Below are positions 1 to 11,650 of a stretch of 64,000 nt of DNA, piece after piece. Below the pieces are notes generated by a model. It did not search any database. It was not told the DNA's origin and saw only the letters and a program-made list of their open reading frames with translations. Position numbers and translations under genes: made by a program. Source of the DNA: Mikania micrantha (Eukaryota > Streptophyta > Magnoliopsida > Asterales > Asteraceae); the NCBI GenBank assembly GCA_009363875.1, contig CM018693.1:76744028-76808027 (forward strand), read 5' to 3'. Position 1 is the first letter of the stretch, and every line of letters starts with the position of its first letter.

Positions 1-1784
1 ACCACATGAGCCAGGAAAGCTACACACTGCTTCCGTAAACACTTACGCGCCTTTATGCAAGAAATGATTTTGACACTTCGTTTTGCTTGATCCCCTTTTA
101 CTTCCAATACACGATCACTCGGCAATGGAATTCGAAGCAGCTTCTCAGAACAGATAACTTCCACTCGGTTAGAGGAAAGCCAATCCATTCCAACAATGAT
201 GTCGAAACTACCCAACTCCATCGGTATCAAATCGATGGCAAATATATGACCACTAAGTGTCAATGGGCAATTTCTATAAACTGTGCTAACTGTAATCTGT
301 TTCCCGTTAGCTACTTCTATAATGTAAGGGGAGTCTAACTGTTCCTCTACTGAATCTAGTTGGCATGCAAAATCGGTAGAGATAAAACTCTGATCCGCAC
401 CAGTATCAAATAAGACAGATGCATAAAAGTCATGTAAGAGAAACGTACCAGTGACCACATTTGGGTCCTGGCGTGCAGCTGGTGCTCCGATGGCAAATGC
501 TCGTCCACGGGGTGCTTGAACTGTTGGTTGAGCCTTCTTTGGGCAATTCTTCGCAAAGTGGCCTTGTTCGCCACAGTTATAGCATCCACCATGGTTCTGA
601 TTAGCTGGTGGAGGGAGAGCCAAAGCAGCATTGTTGACTGCTTGATTAGGAGTCATCTTACAGTACTGGACCCAATGGCCCTTCCGTCCACATCCCGTGC
701 AATGCTTGCAGGGAGTGTCAGCAGTGTGGTGATACTGACACTTGGCACACAGAGGATATGTGCCAGTGTAGGGTTTGCGGTTGGGGTTTTGTGGTGTTGC
801 TGCTATTTGTTGCAGAGGTGTGGCCACCGCGTAGTTCTTGATGGTCTTCTGTTTCTTCTTCTGATGATGGGAGGGTTTCTTTGAAGATTCAGCTTTGTTC
901 TTACTGGGTTCAGCCTCCTTCTTTAGGACTCCAGAGGCTACCATGAGGTCAGTGAGTTTCCCAGACAGTCTCACTGCAGATTCAACAGTAGTAGGGTTGC
1001 CTGAAACAACCATGCCCTGAATGCAGGCGGGAAGTCCACCCACATAACGGTCTATCCTTTTCTCCAGAGTTGGTACCATATCAGGTACCAAAGCAACTAA
1101 CTCGTGGTAACGAGTAGTGTACCCCATGTGATCAGCCCCCTTCATCACATGGTTGGATAGTTCAACCTCCAACTTCTGCAGCTCATTCTTGGGACAAAAT
1201 TCTGTTCGCAGCAGTGCTTTGAAGTCTTCCCATGACATTTCAATAGCTTCCTCTCTTCCCCGGGCGTTGATCTGACCATTCCACCAGGTCAGAGCCCGTT
1301 TGTTAAATGTTCCCGCTGAGTAACGGACCTTGTGGTGTTCGGGGCAGCTGCAAAGATCCAATGTTGCCTCAATCTTCTCAATCCATTGGATTAATCCAAC
1401 GGCGCCTTCAGACCCACTAAAACTGGGTGGTTTACATCCTACAAAGGACTTGTAGGAGTAATGAGATGAATCTCCAGTATTTCCACTGGCTTCTCCTGAT
1501 GTGTTACCAGTATTGAGGATCTCATTACGAAGACGAAGGAACATCTCCGGTATAGCTTCTTTCATCTGATTCGTCATCTGGCTACTCAGTAACGTCACCA
1601 GAGCGATAGTAGCAGGGTCCATAGTCGGTGTTGTGCCTGAACCAGATGCTTGAGTAATCAATGGAGGAGGGGGAGGAGGAGGTGGAGGAGGTGGTGGAGA
1701 GTCATTCGGAGACGGTGTGGAGGAGTGTGGAGCCAAGTCTTGTGGTGGTAGCTGTATCAAAGGAGGTTGTCTTCGCGGAGGCAT
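1..1784 (-). CDS. Gag-protease polyprotein, partial (Ty3/gypsy element 0)
   Basis: The frame starts at the ATG at 1784-1782 (MPPRRQPP) and stays open for 594 codons to the window edge, so the C-terminal pol is missing only because the window ends. In order it shows a proline run (about residues 26-40), a retrotransposon Gag domain (WIEKIEATLD near 130, ALTWWNGQ near 162), a lysine-rich stretch, two CCHC zinc knuckles (CTGCGRKGHWVQYC near 365 and CYNCGEQGHFAKNC near 400) and an aspartic protease with DTGAD at about 460-464 followed by GMDWLSSN. Gag packages the RNA; the protease matures the polyprotein. The start is chosen because the same MPPRR opening is found in elements 1 and 2 after a similar leader. 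No internal stop or frameshift was seen. Confidence 0.9.
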   Translation of the reverse strand, partial: MPPRRQPPLIQLPPQDLAPHSSTPSPNDSPPPPPPPPPPPPLITQASGSGTTPTMDPATIALVTLLSSQMTNQMKEAIPEMFLRLRNEILNTGNTSGEASGNTGDSSHYSYKSFVGCKPPSFSGSEGAVGLIQWIEKIEATLDLCSCPEHHKVRYSAGTFNKRALTWWNGQINARGREEAIEMSWEDFKALLRTEFCPKNELQKLEVELSNHVMKGADHMGYTTRYHELVALVPDMVPTLEKRIDRYVGGLPACIQGMVVSGNPTTVESAVRLSGKLTDLMVASGVLKKEAEPSKNKAESSKKPSHHQKKKQKTIKNYAVATPLQQIAATPQNPNRKPYTGTYPLCAKCQYHHTADTPCKHCTGCGRKGHWVQYCKMTPNQAVNNAALALPPPANQNHGGCYNCGEQGHFAKNCPKKAQPTVQAPRGRAFAIGAPAARQDPNVVTGTFLLHDFYASVLFDTGADQSFISTDFACQLDSVEEQLDSPYIIEVANGKQITVSTVYRNCPLTLSGHIFAIDLIPMELGSFDIIVGMDWLSSNRVEVICSEKLLRIPLPSDRVLEVKGDQAKRSVKIISCIKARKCLRKQCVAFLAHV

Positions 1785-1945
1785 TCTGATCATAACCAAT
1801 AAAGTTATCGGTTAGTGCAATGATCGAATACAGAAGACAATATGCAAATAAGTCTTAAGTCCTACGTTCTCTACATGCAGGGTCCCTAGGTTATAGTCTA
1901 GGCCAAACCATTTAAATAAGTGACCTATATTTCTCTATAACCATG

Positions 1946-1957
1946 GCTCTGATACCA
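1946..1957 (-). promoter_or_regulatory. Primer binding site, tRNA-iMet type
   Basis: On the minus strand the bases read TGGTATCAGAGC, the usual complement of the plant initiator-Met tRNA 3' end. It lies three bases inside the LTR end at 1961. It fixes the LTR boundary and the element's orientation. Confidence 0.9.
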
Positions 1958-2469
1958 ATCTGTCACACCCCGAGCCGGCGGGGTAGGATCGGGTTTCCCC
2001 GTCGGGCGGAAGGTTCCCGGGGCGCGATATCGTGAATGATAATCGAAAGTGATCAGATTGTTTACATTGCACATGATATAAATGAGAAATGCTAATTAGA
2101 ATAGAATTACAAAGTTAAATTACATCAGTATTGTTTATAATTTAACAATGTAAATCTATTGTAAACATCATAAAATAACTATTTTGTATTTACGCAAGAT
2201 ATACAAAATAAATTGTATGATGATGTCTTCAAAAGTATGCAGGTCCCAAATACTAAGTCTTCTATCTGAAGTCCTAGTCCAAAAGAAATAACTTCTTAAT
2301 TGACCTGTTCGTCACCTGAGAAGTCAAGCAAAAATAAAAGTCAACACATGGTTGGTGAGTTCATGTAGTTTAGTATTTGAAAATGATTTGAGACTGATTT
2401 GAACATGATTTGAAAATGATTTGAAAACCTCCTTTGGTAAAGACCCTAACCTCATTAACACCACATGTA

Positions 2470-2553
2470 ATATCCACATCGGTATGCTTATATATAGGGC
2501 ATATGTAAGGGACAAGCCCTAGCCAACATCCCACCACATACTAATATGCATAT
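2470..2553 (-). other. Covarying stem-loop module, copy 1
   Basis: In element sense the arms CATATTAGTATGT and GCATACCGATGTG pair over 12 of 13 positions. Outside them come a one-base mismatch and then ATAT/ATAT. Between the arms is the conserved core GTGGGATGTTGGC ... CATATGCCCTATATATA. The same architecture recurs at seven other places with different arm sequences. The function is unknown. Confidence 0.7.
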
Positions 2554-3134
2554 GACACTGCTGTTAATGACAATTAAGCATTTTTACCCTTAACACAATC
2601 CCATAAGTTCTTCTGTTTGTTGTCCCTGTCATTACAATCATTTGAAATCCATGTTGATTTCACAAGTTCATCACACAATATGATCAACCACACAATTGTA
2701 TAAACAGTTATAAATGCTTAATTAAACAAGTAAATAAACATTTAATAAAATCCAAGTCCTTATGATTGGGGCCTTTGGTCATACTCGAGTAGACTAGTCT
2801 GTCAATCTAGGTACTTAGTAGTTAGGGAATTCTGTAAATATCATCAAACATAAGACCTACAAGTCAATCAGTCTAGCTAGGACTTCTTGAAATATAGGAT
2901 TTCTGGATTCAATGTGTTGGCATATGTTATCTCTGATATTTCCCATACTATCCCTTAAAATGATTTAATGATCGTCTGATTCTGTCACAAGATGTACTTG
3001 ATGTGTTGATCATAGAATACAAGATTCCTTGATCGGTTGTACACTTGATTCATTGTTCAACAAACACTTGGTTTGTAGAACATTGAATGTTGTCTTTGCA
3101 AAGATTGTTTTGTTGATGTCTTGATGTCTCACAC

Positions 3135-3310
3135 TTGTTTTGTCAAAATGTTTGATTTGATTCCTTGAATTCACCCACTTGATTTGTCAAAATGTTTGAT
3201 TTGATCCCTTGAATTCACCCACTTGATTTGTCAAAATGTTTGATTTGATCCCTTGAATTCACCCACTTGTTTTGTCAAAATGTTTGATTTGATCCCTTTG
3301 AAATGCTTTG
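3135..3310. repeat. Tandem repeat, 44-bp unit, four copies
   Basis: The string TGTCAAAATGTTTGATTTGA recurs at 3141, 3185, 3229 and 3273, exactly 44 bases apart, with one or two substitutions per unit. It lies inside the element 0 LTR and is not coding. Confidence 0.9.
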
Positions 3311-4394
3311 ACTTATTGAAAAGTTTAGTTTAACTCGATTATTCACTTAATATATAAGTAAAATCATTGGTAAACCTGCATAAAATCTTCCTAGACATGG
3401 TCTAGGATAACATTTATATATATGTAAAACATATAACTTTAAAAGCATTTAAGTAAACAATTTAAATAACAGTTTACGCATGCTTCTCAGCCCCGCGTTT
3501 TGAAACAAAAATGTTAGAAAAGGGGCAATGAACTCACCTGTGCTGCTATGTAATTTGATCTAACACAAAATGCGCGCTCCTGTATGTAAGCTATGTTTCT
3601 TCAGTTCCTGAGTTATTTTAATAGAATTCGGATATAATAAGTACACGTAACAGTCGTCGTGTCTAAGGTTTGGTCTTTGGGTGTGTGCAACTAAGTGTCC
3701 TATTACTAGTGTAATTCTAAGATTTGATCTGAATGATCTAATCTAACTTAGTTACCCTTTTTATGATCCCAATCCCATGGTTAGTTATAATAACTTATTT
3801 TTATATTTTAGAAAATTTCGGCAGAGTTTCCTTTGTTTTCTGTTTAAAATCCAGACAATGAAATTGTCTATTTTTCAACAAGTTCCCAAACAATTATATC
3901 GCAATAAGTATTTAAATCAAAACATTACAATTAACCTTATTTTAATTCAATTACTAAGTCAAGATCATTTAATAAAATATAACAAGTTATAAATATGTTT
4001 CTCTTATTAAATTTCATTACTAGAGTTTAAGTAACCCTTAATGTATGTTGGGCTTAATTAAGCCCTATTGGGCCCACTTAGGCCCAATAATAAACTTTGG
4101 TTTCAATTGAATATCATTGCTTCATATTTGATCAAGAATTGAGTCCTTAAATGATCTCATGTAGATAATTACACATCTAAGTGAAGTATCATTTATAAAC
4201 ATTCCATAATGCAAATGTTAATAACCTAACTCATCACTAAATCTTTAACCCTTTGTTATTAGTCCTTTGTGCTCTAATTCATAATATCACAAGTTTTACA
4301 CAAGATTTGATATTCAATATTATTCCCATGCACACACATGGTATATTTTATGCATGCATGCTCCTTATGTCCTTCTATTTTGTCAAGAACCGAA

Positions 4395-4880
4395 TCCCAC
4401 GAGTCCCTTACCAGCGAACCTATGAGTTCTAGGTAGGGTTCGGCTAACACTTGGAATCCCACGAACCCTCAAGGTTCGGCTAAGGGAGGGGCAAGAAGGT
4501 TCGGACCATGCATTATTTCCAGCAAACCCTAAGGGTTCGGCCACATGCATGCGTTTGGTCTAAGGTTCGTTAATCATAAAGTCAAGTCTAGGTTCACCTC
4601 TTTTTGGTTATAGATTCGCACGTCACTGTGTTCTCCTCATAAAGGTTCGTGAATCTCCTAGGTGATGTCCGAGGTTCGTGGGTTCTACACTTTGCATAGC
4701 CAGGGTTCGGTGGTTAGGTGGTGCAGGGTTCGTGTGCCAGAACTTGCAGGGTTCGTGTGCCAGAACTTGCAGGGTTCGTTGCAGGCTCATCTCCATCCAT
4801 TGAAGGTTCAGTGATCAAGAAAAGGTTCGGCTAGGTTCACCAGGGTTCGACCGAGAATTTTCAGGGTTCGGCCAACTGTT
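4395..4880 (-). repeat. AGGTTCG / CGAACCT motif cluster in LTR
   Basis: About fifteen copies of GGTTCG occur on the plus strand here (CGAACC in element sense), spaced irregularly by roughly 10 to 40 bases within otherwise non-repetitive sequence. Comparable clusters occur in the other long LTRs and in the leader of the gag-only element. It lies between the LTR promoter region and the LTR middle, so it is probably transcribed. Confidence 0.75.
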
Positions 4881-5959
4881 TTCACCCGCGAACCTGCATC
4901 ATCTCTTCCATATTGAAATCTCCAACCGTTACTAACAAGTTTTCTAGAACCTCCTAAGTGTTAAACATGGTTTATCTCAAGATTATCAAGTGCTAAAAAC
5001 TGGTTAGAACAAAATTACTAGGTGGGTTCGTGCCATACCCTAAAAACCGAAACTTAAAGGATCTTTTACCTTAGATTTCGTGGATGGAAACTTGAAATAC
5101 TTGTACTTCTGAAATCTACACGATGAGAGGAACGTCTTGACGCCTAGAACACTTGAATCCAACAAGATTTAAGCCTCCAAAACTTAGAAAGAAGATGGTT
5201 TTCTTGTGAAAAAGTAGAGAGAGAAGGGGAAAAACGAGTTGAGAGAGAGAAGAGGGTAAATGGTGGTGGTTGTGGCATTTATTGTTCCCATTTAATGTGG
5301 GGACAATACCCGGTCGTTCGATCTCGTTTGGTTTCGCGTGGAGCGTCGTTTCGCGTAGTTCTCGCAACGAAACGACACGATTTTTAAAATAGAAATCATT
5401 TAATTATTCTAAGTTGTGATTCCTAATAAATTAACTAATATCTTCTTATTTATTTAAAATTTAAAACAAAATTTAACTGTTTAAATCGAAATGTACGGTC
5501 GTCGCGCGTATGCGTTCGAATCGTCACCCGTACGAACACGGCGATAACTATACTTTTCAACCTTGTTTTCTAATTATAGAATATCCTTCAGAACGTTAAA
5601 CTTTCAGATATATTCGTACAGATCGTCACCTATACGAATAACCCGTCAATTTAGCATTCACATAACGATATTCGTGTGTTTTGTTCCGTAAGGCCTCACA
5701 TACGTTTATACATAATAAATCCTAAACAAATAATCACATGATGGTTCTGTATTGCCGGATTATTATCTGACTCAAGAACCATTGCTATGAACTGTGTTTC
5801 TGCTAATTGTTTCTGAATTTGTTCTATGAACACACAAAATGACAATGATAAATGATGTGAATCTGAAATGTACTAAAATGTATATGATTCGTACCTGTTT
5901 TACTGTTCATGTACTGTAGAGATCACTGTTCCGGTAACGGTTCCGGCACTGATGTTACA

Positions 5960-8900
5960 TTGATCGCCTCGAGAGACTTAACTGCAGTGTCTCCACTGAG
6001 TTAGCTACGGATTTGATCCTTAACTCCCTATCCAAAAGGTTTGAAACCTTTGTTATGAATAATATGAGTGGATGGGACAAGAGCATTGGTGAGCTTCATG
6101 CAATGCTCAAAACGGCCGAGGCGGGCATGGGTAAAAAGGTTTTACCGGTCCTAACGATCAATGAGGGTGGTAGTAAGAAAAGGAACCACCCCGACCCCAA
6201 GGCAAGTGTTGCCAAAGGGAAGGGACACGTTAAAAAGAAAGGGAAGGGTAAGGCTAAAGTGGAACCCAAAGAAAAGAAGCAAAAGGTTGCTAAAAATGAT
6301 CCGTGTTTTGAGTGTGGTGAGATAGGCCATTGGAAACGAAACTGTCCGGTCTATCTCAAAGAGTTGAGAGCCAAGAGGGATGCGGGGCAAACCTCAGGTA
6401 TGACTTTTATGATACATGTTGAGCTAAATATTATTTCTTCTAACACATGGGTATTGGATACCAGATGTGGAACTCATATTTGCAATTTGTTGCAGGGGTT
6501 CAAAAGAAGTAAGCATTACAGCAAAGGGGAAATTAGTCTCTTCATGGGCAATGGAGCAATGGTTCATGTTGAAGCCCAAGGAGACTATATTTTGAAGCTT
6601 CCAAGTGGTTTGGAAGTTATTTTAAAGAATGTTTTGTATGCTCCTAGTTTGACTAGGAACATTATCTCTGTTTCCCGTTTAAGACAATGTGGTTTTAATT
6701 TCAAGTTTGTTGACAATGATATCCATGTTTCTTTAAATCATGTGTTTTATTTTAAGGCTATGCCTTGCAATGGTATTTATGAATTGGTTCATGATAACAC
6801 CACATATGATAGCTCAATGTACCAAGCTACCACCAAAAGGCTCAAATTAGATTTGAGTGATTCCTATCTTTGGCATTGTCGCCTTGGACACATAAACAAA
6901 AATCGCATGCAAAAACTTCAAAAGAATGGTCTTTTAAAAACAAATGAAAATGATTCATTTGATGTATGCGCGTCTTTTTTACAAGGTAAGATGACGAAGG
7001 CCCCTTTTAGTGGGACTAATGAAAGGGCAAAAGATTTTTTAGGGATCGTACATTCGGATGTATGTGGACCTTTTAAACCGATGACTAGGAATGGTGAAAG
7101 ATACTTCATTACCTTTACCGACGACTATAGTCGTTATGGGTATGTGTACTTGTTAAGGCACAAACATGAATCTTTTGAAATGTTCAAAATCTTCAAGAAT
7201 GAAGTAGAAAATCAACTCAATAAAACGGTCAAGATTCTTCGTACCGATAGAGGAGGTGAATACCTAAGTAGTGAATTTCAAGAGTATCTTAGAAGTTGTG
7301 GGATTGTCTCACAACTTACTCCACCTGGAACACCACAACATAATGGTGCGTCTGAGTGGAGGAATCAGACTCTATTGGATATGGTTCGATCTATGATGGC
7401 TAGAAGTACACTACCTCTATCATTTTGGGGTTTCGCTTTGCTCTCCACGACCCGTATTTTAAATATGGCCCCAACCAAGAAAGTGGAAAGGACACCTTTC
7501 GAAATATGGCATGGAAAGGTTCCATCATTGTCATATTTAAAAGTTTGGGGGTGTGAGGCTTATCCTAAGCAATACACTCAAAACAAACTGGAAGCCCGAT
7601 CCACTAAGTGTATCTTTGTTGGATATCCTAGAGATTGTATGGGATATTATTTCTATGATCCAACAGAGCAGAAAGTGTTTATTGCTCGAAAGGCAGAGTT
7701 TTTGGAAACTAAGTTCCTTTCGGAAGGAACTAGTGGAAGAACAGTGGAACTTGAAGAGGTTCAAGATTCACAAGACGATACACATTTGGTTGATACTAGC
7801 AATCAACATGAGGATGTTGAGAATGATCATGTGGATGATCAAGATACAGAAAACGTTCGCAGATCTGGTAGAAATATTGTTCCTCCTGAGAGATATGGAT
7901 TTTTCATGAATGGATGCTATGTGGTGGATTCCGATGAACGAACCACATACCGTGATGCAATGTCAAAACCTGATTTTGACAAATGGCAAGAAGCCATGAA
8001 CGTTGAGATGCAATCCATGTATGATAACCAAGTTTGGGAATTGGTTACACCTCCTCTTAAATCCAAGGTAGTTGGAAGTAAGTGGGTTTTCAAGAAGAAA
8101 ACCGATATGCATGGAAACTTGGATACTTATAAAGCTAGACTTGTAGCAAAAGGTTACACTCAAACTCAAGGCGTTGATTATGATGAAACTTTCTCGCCTG
8201 TGGTGATGCTAAAGTCTATCAGGATATTGTTTGCCATAGCTGCATATTATGACTATGAGATTTGGCAAATGGATGTCAAAACCGCTTTCCTTAATGGATA
8301 TCTTGAGGAAGATGTCCATATGGAATAGCCTGAAGGTTTTGTCGATCCAAAACATCCTAATAAGGTATGTAAGTTAAAGAAGTCAATCTATGGATTGAAA
8401 CAAGCATCGAGAAGTTGGAATCATCGTTTTGATGATGAAGTAAAGAAATTTGGCTTCATCAAAAACGCTGACGAAGCTTGTGTATATAAAAAGGCAAGTG
8501 GGAGCATCATTACTTTCCTTGTATTATATGTCGATGACATTCTACTATTTGGAAATGACATTCCAACCTTGGAAGGTGTAAAAACCTGGCTCGGAAGCTG
8601 TTTTTCCATTAAGGATCTTGGTGAAGCCGCCTATATTTTGGGAATAAAGATCTATAGGGATAGATCAAGGCGGTTGATAGGTTTAAACCAAAGTGCATAC
8701 ATTGACAAAGTCTTGAAAAGGTTCAAGATGGAAAATTCTAAGAAAGGTTTAGTACCTATTCAAAAGGGGACTATATTGAGCACGTCTCAATGCCCTAGTT
8801 CAAAGGTTGAGCAAGAAAGAATGAATGGAGTCCCGTATGCATCTGCTATAGGATCCATCATGTATGCAATGATATGTACAAGGCCGGACGTGTCATGTGC

Positions 8901-9519
8901 TCTAAGCATGACAAGTAGATATCAACAGAATCCTGGTAATAGTCATTGGATGGCTGTTAAAAGTATTTTGAAATACCTTAGAATCACTAAGGATATGTTC
9001 TTAATATATGGATCTAGTGAGGAGGAACTCGTTGTAAAGGGTTACACGGATGCGAGTTTCCAAACTGATCGAGATGATTCACGATCACAGTCGGGATATG
9101 TCTTCATTATGAATGGAGGAGCGGTCTCTTGGAAGAGCTCAAAGCAAGATGTAGTGGCACTATCTACAACAGAATCAGAATACATCGCCGCTTCATTGGC
9201 AGCTCAAGAAGCTGCATGGCTAAGGAAGTTCATTGCTGATCTAGGGGTTGTTGCTACCATTCAAGACCCCCTAGAGATCTTTTGTGATAACGAAGGGGCC
9301 ATTGCTCAAATCAAGGAACCTCGTGCTCATCAAAAGACTCGGCACATCGAACGGAGGTTCAACTACATAAGGGATGAAGTTGAAAAGGGAAAGATATGTA
9401 TTCGCAAAGTTCACACCGATCAAAACATTGCGGATCCATTCACGAAGCTCCTTGAAAGGAAAAAGCATGAAAGTCATACTTGTTCCTTAGGACTTCGATA
9501 TTCTAGTGATTGGAGTTGA
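5960..9519 (+). pseudogene. Copia gag-pol polyprotein, 5'-truncated, one premature stop
   Basis: A single frame covers the late gag (DRLERLNCSVSTELATDLIL from 5962), a CCHC knuckle (CFECGEIGHWKRNC, 6304-6345), protease, GAG-pre-integrase (LWHCRLGH near 6870), the integrase core (HSDVCGP, RTDRGGEY and SEWRNQ supply D, D, E), RT with YVDD at 8527-8538, and RNase H (GYTDASFQTD near 9040) to the stop at 9517-9519. The only in-frame stop is TAG at 8326-8328, where the family has a glutamine before PEGF. The protease motif is also changed: DTRCG (6457-6471) where glycine is expected after DT. The integrase zinc-finger region has phenylalanine at one expected cysteine (CASFLQGK). This copy is therefore probably inactive, but recently so. 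Confidence 0.92.
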
Positions 9520-10287
9520 TTAAATTTTGTATTTGGATATCGGAAATTATGTAATTTGACTTGATTATATGGGTATAATTTTCATTTACTATTCCATTTT
9601 AGCATGTTTAAATCCATGAATAAATGAGTTATTCTAAACGTCCGTAGTCGGTCATATTTGTGGGAACAACTATGAATGTAAGACTATTATAAACTTGGAT
9701 TGGTTGATATTCACAAGGTATGAATATAGAGCAAGAGGTTACTGCCAAGGTTCATTGATATCTATGGGATATAGATATAGGACTGGCCCGCTCTCAAATA
9801 TTTCTTCATGGAATCTTTGTGATTAGTCATAAGAAATATTGAGTAAAGGCGAATATCATTGTGTCCTCAGACCTGAGATACATATTGGGACTTGATATTC
9901 ACCAAGTATTGTACTTTGACTTAGTACTTTGCTGTTCTGAAACATGGCAGTACATAAGGCTGAGTTCAGGTATGATACAAGGTGATTGTGAGAGACGTAT
10001 GTAGTCAAGATGGAATTTGTTCCTCTTATTCGTTGAGAGTAAGATTTCTAAGGCCTGTTAAAGTTAAATCATCGGAGAATGACAAATCTATGTCTCCAGG
10101 ATTTAACATGACATCTGTAACAAAAGAATAAATGATTGATTCACCTAAATCATATTCAAGTAAGGTACTTGAAGAGGATGATGTTATTGAATGGCACTTA
10201 GTCATATACATTAGGGGTAGCAAACCGTTGCTAGGCGTTATTTGCTGCTTGCATCAATCTTCTATGAATCTTGTGCAAGTGGGAGAT
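9520..10287 (+). other. Copia 3' untranslated region and polypurine tract
   Basis: No convincing ORF is present between the pol stop and the 3' LTR. The stretch ends in the purine tract AAGTGGGAGAT at 10277-10287, which primes plus-strand synthesis, followed immediately by the LTR start TGTAGG. Confidence 0.8.
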
Positions 10288-11275
10288 TGTAGGATTCGGT
10301 CTGCCCAAGATACATATTAAATTGATGTGGCTAGTGTGATATGATCCAAGTCGGGTCATACCCAGTAACAAGCTAGACAAACACCTGCAATATTTATTTA
10401 TTGATTTGATCAGTTAAATAAATAACAACACTAAGAACATTTAGAAAAATGGTTTTCTAAATAAGATGCACATAAGAAATTAATAAATAACATGGGTTTA
10501 TTTATTTTGAGAGATAATTTTATAATTGTTATTTAATGGTTAAGTAACATTTATAAAAATGTAACATGACTTGTAATGTATTACAAATTAATTCAATTGG
10601 TTTTAATTAGTGTCACGTTAAAGTTAGTTTTAAATACAATATAATTTTGTAAGTGTTACAAATTTATTTTGGGTATTAATTTAAAACAAATGGGTTGGAA
10701 ATCATGGCAAGCAAGCCCCTTCCATTGGGGCAGAATTTTCAGCAAAAAAGGGGCTGCCATAAACTCCTCCTGATGGTTTTAAAGATACTTATATAAACAT
10801 ACAAGCAAGTCCCATGCAAGAATTTTTATTTTTTTTCTCTCACGTACAAGAGGATCTTTCTCTCTTTTTCTCCCTTGCTTTTTCGGCAAAAACAGCAAAA
10901 TAAAGGAGCAGATTTTCAGCAACTTAAAGAACTTTTAAAAGCTGAAATTTGTGTTGTTGAATCCTAGCATTCAAGGGTGGTTGTTGGTGGCTTTGGGTAT
11001 ACAAGCTTGAGGTTTTCTTGGTTGAAGACTTAGCATTCAAATCATCATCTTTACCTTCATTCTTCACGTGTTCTAAGAGGTAATTAATGGTGTTCTTGAA
11101 TATTTTGATAGTATGTTCTTCCATATAAAGATCCTTGTTCATGGGTTTTGTTTTAATCAAATGTATATGATGCATAAACTAACTAAACTCAAAATGGTTT
11201 TTTGATATAAACTCTGCTGCGTTTTACATGCTAAATGGTTAATATGGCTTTGATAAACATCTACAAAACCTAACA
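10288..11275 (+). repeat. 3' LTR of the copia element (988 bp)
   Basis: It starts TGTAGGATTCGG after the polypurine tract and ends ACCTAACA, giving the inverted termini TGT(T/A)RG. A TATATAA box lies at 10790-10796, with CT-rich sequence about 40-70 bases downstream, a typical plant LTR promoter layout. The 5' partner LTR is outside the window. Confidence 0.82.
10790..10796 (+). promoter_or_regulatory. TATA box in copia LTR
   Basis: TATATAA sits about 500 bases into the LTR, followed by a CT-rich tract (CTCTCACG, TTTCTCTCTTTTTC) typical of plant transcription starts. Its role is inferred from position and sequence. Confidence 0.5.
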
Positions 11276-11299
11276 GTACTAAGCATGTAATCACTTAAG

Positions 11300-11500
11300 A
11301 CAACACATAATGATTGTTCACCTGATTGATTCACACACAATGGTTGACTCACCTATGATTGATTAACACAATGATTGTTTCACTTATGATTGACTCATCT
11401 ATGATTGATTCACACACTGATTGATTCACACATGGTTGATTCACATATGGTTGATTCACACAATGATTGTGTCTCAAATGGCTGTATCGCATATGGTTGA
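11300..11500. repeat. Degenerate TGATTGATTCACACA repeats
   Basis: About ten imperfect copies of a 12-16 base motif (TGATTGATTCACACA, TGGTTGATTCACAT and similar) occur here. The same region in element 2 (about 42800-42900, opposite strand) has fewer copies, so the array has expanded or contracted since the copies separated. Confidence 0.7.
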
Positions 11501-11562
11501 CTAATGTTCAATGATTCCAGTTGCTCCTGGATCTTTACTTCCAATACTCACACCGAATTCCC

Positions 11563-11650
11563 ATTGCCATACTAAAGTTAGTTTATATATAGGGCATATA
11601 TAGGGTCAGGCCCAGCCACCAGCCCACCACCACCACTTCCGTATGTCAGT
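11563..11650 (-). other. Covarying stem-loop module, copy 2
   Basis: In element sense the arms CATACGGAAGT and ACTTTAGTATG pair at 10 of 11 positions. The core GTGGTGGGCTGG ... TATATGCCCTATATATA lies between them. This copy is in a gypsy leader, not in an LTR. Confidence 0.65.

Larger units (their letters stand above)
1..5959 (-). mobile_element. Ty3/gypsy element 0, 5' half (family A, chromovirus-like)
   Basis: Read on the minus strand this is LTR (5959 to 1961), tRNA-iMet primer binding site, short leader and a gag-protease frame that leaves the window at base 1. The LTR outer end (TGTAACATCAG in element sense) abuts copia gag coding sequence at 5960, so the element is inserted in that copia. 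The rest of its pol and its other LTR must lie to the left. The coding part seen has no break, so this is among the youngest insertions here. The clade (Tekay/Del-like) is inferred from resemblance to the pol of the related element 1, which ends in a chromodomain-like tail. Confidence 0.85.
1961..5959 (-). repeat. 5' LTR of gypsy element 0 (about 4.0 kb)
   Basis: In element sense the LTR begins TGTAACATCAGTGCC (ending at 5959) and ends CTCGGGGTGTGACA (1961), next to the PBS. Inside, in element sense, are a U3 rich in CG-containing motifs, a degenerate TATA region near 5290-5320, a GA/CT-rich leader, a CGAACC-motif cluster (4395-4880), a conserved GGGGCTGAGAAGCATGC block (near 3480), four 44-bp tandem repeats and the stem-loop module at 2470-2553. 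Short ORFs within it look like chance frames. The length is large for a plant LTR but matches the other long LTRs of this window. Confidence 0.85.
5960..11275 (+). mobile_element. Ty1/copia element (Angela/Tork-like), 3' part
   Basis: This is a copia element cut at its 5' side by gypsy element 0, whose LTR ends inside the gag frame. It runs through gag, protease, integrase, RT and RNase H (5960-9519), a 0.77 kb untranslated stretch, a polypurine tract and a 3' LTR ending CTAACA at 11275. The order protease-integrase-RT-RNase H defines Ty1/copia. The RT/RNase H wording resembles Angela-type elements as remembered, with no search behind it. The right flank is gypsy family-2 leader, so the copia inserted there. 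Its 5' LTR must lie left of the window. Confidence 0.88.

Noticed and set aside
516..884. Plus-strand frame of 122 codons
   Set aside because: Antisense shadow of the gag zinc-knuckle region of element 0.
2470..2553. Hammerhead, twister or HDV-like ribozyme for the stem-loop module
   Set aside because: No CTGATGA/GAAA hammerhead core, and I could not fit the conserved twister or HDV cores by eye. A similarity to GGCTGGG in HDV looks coincidental.
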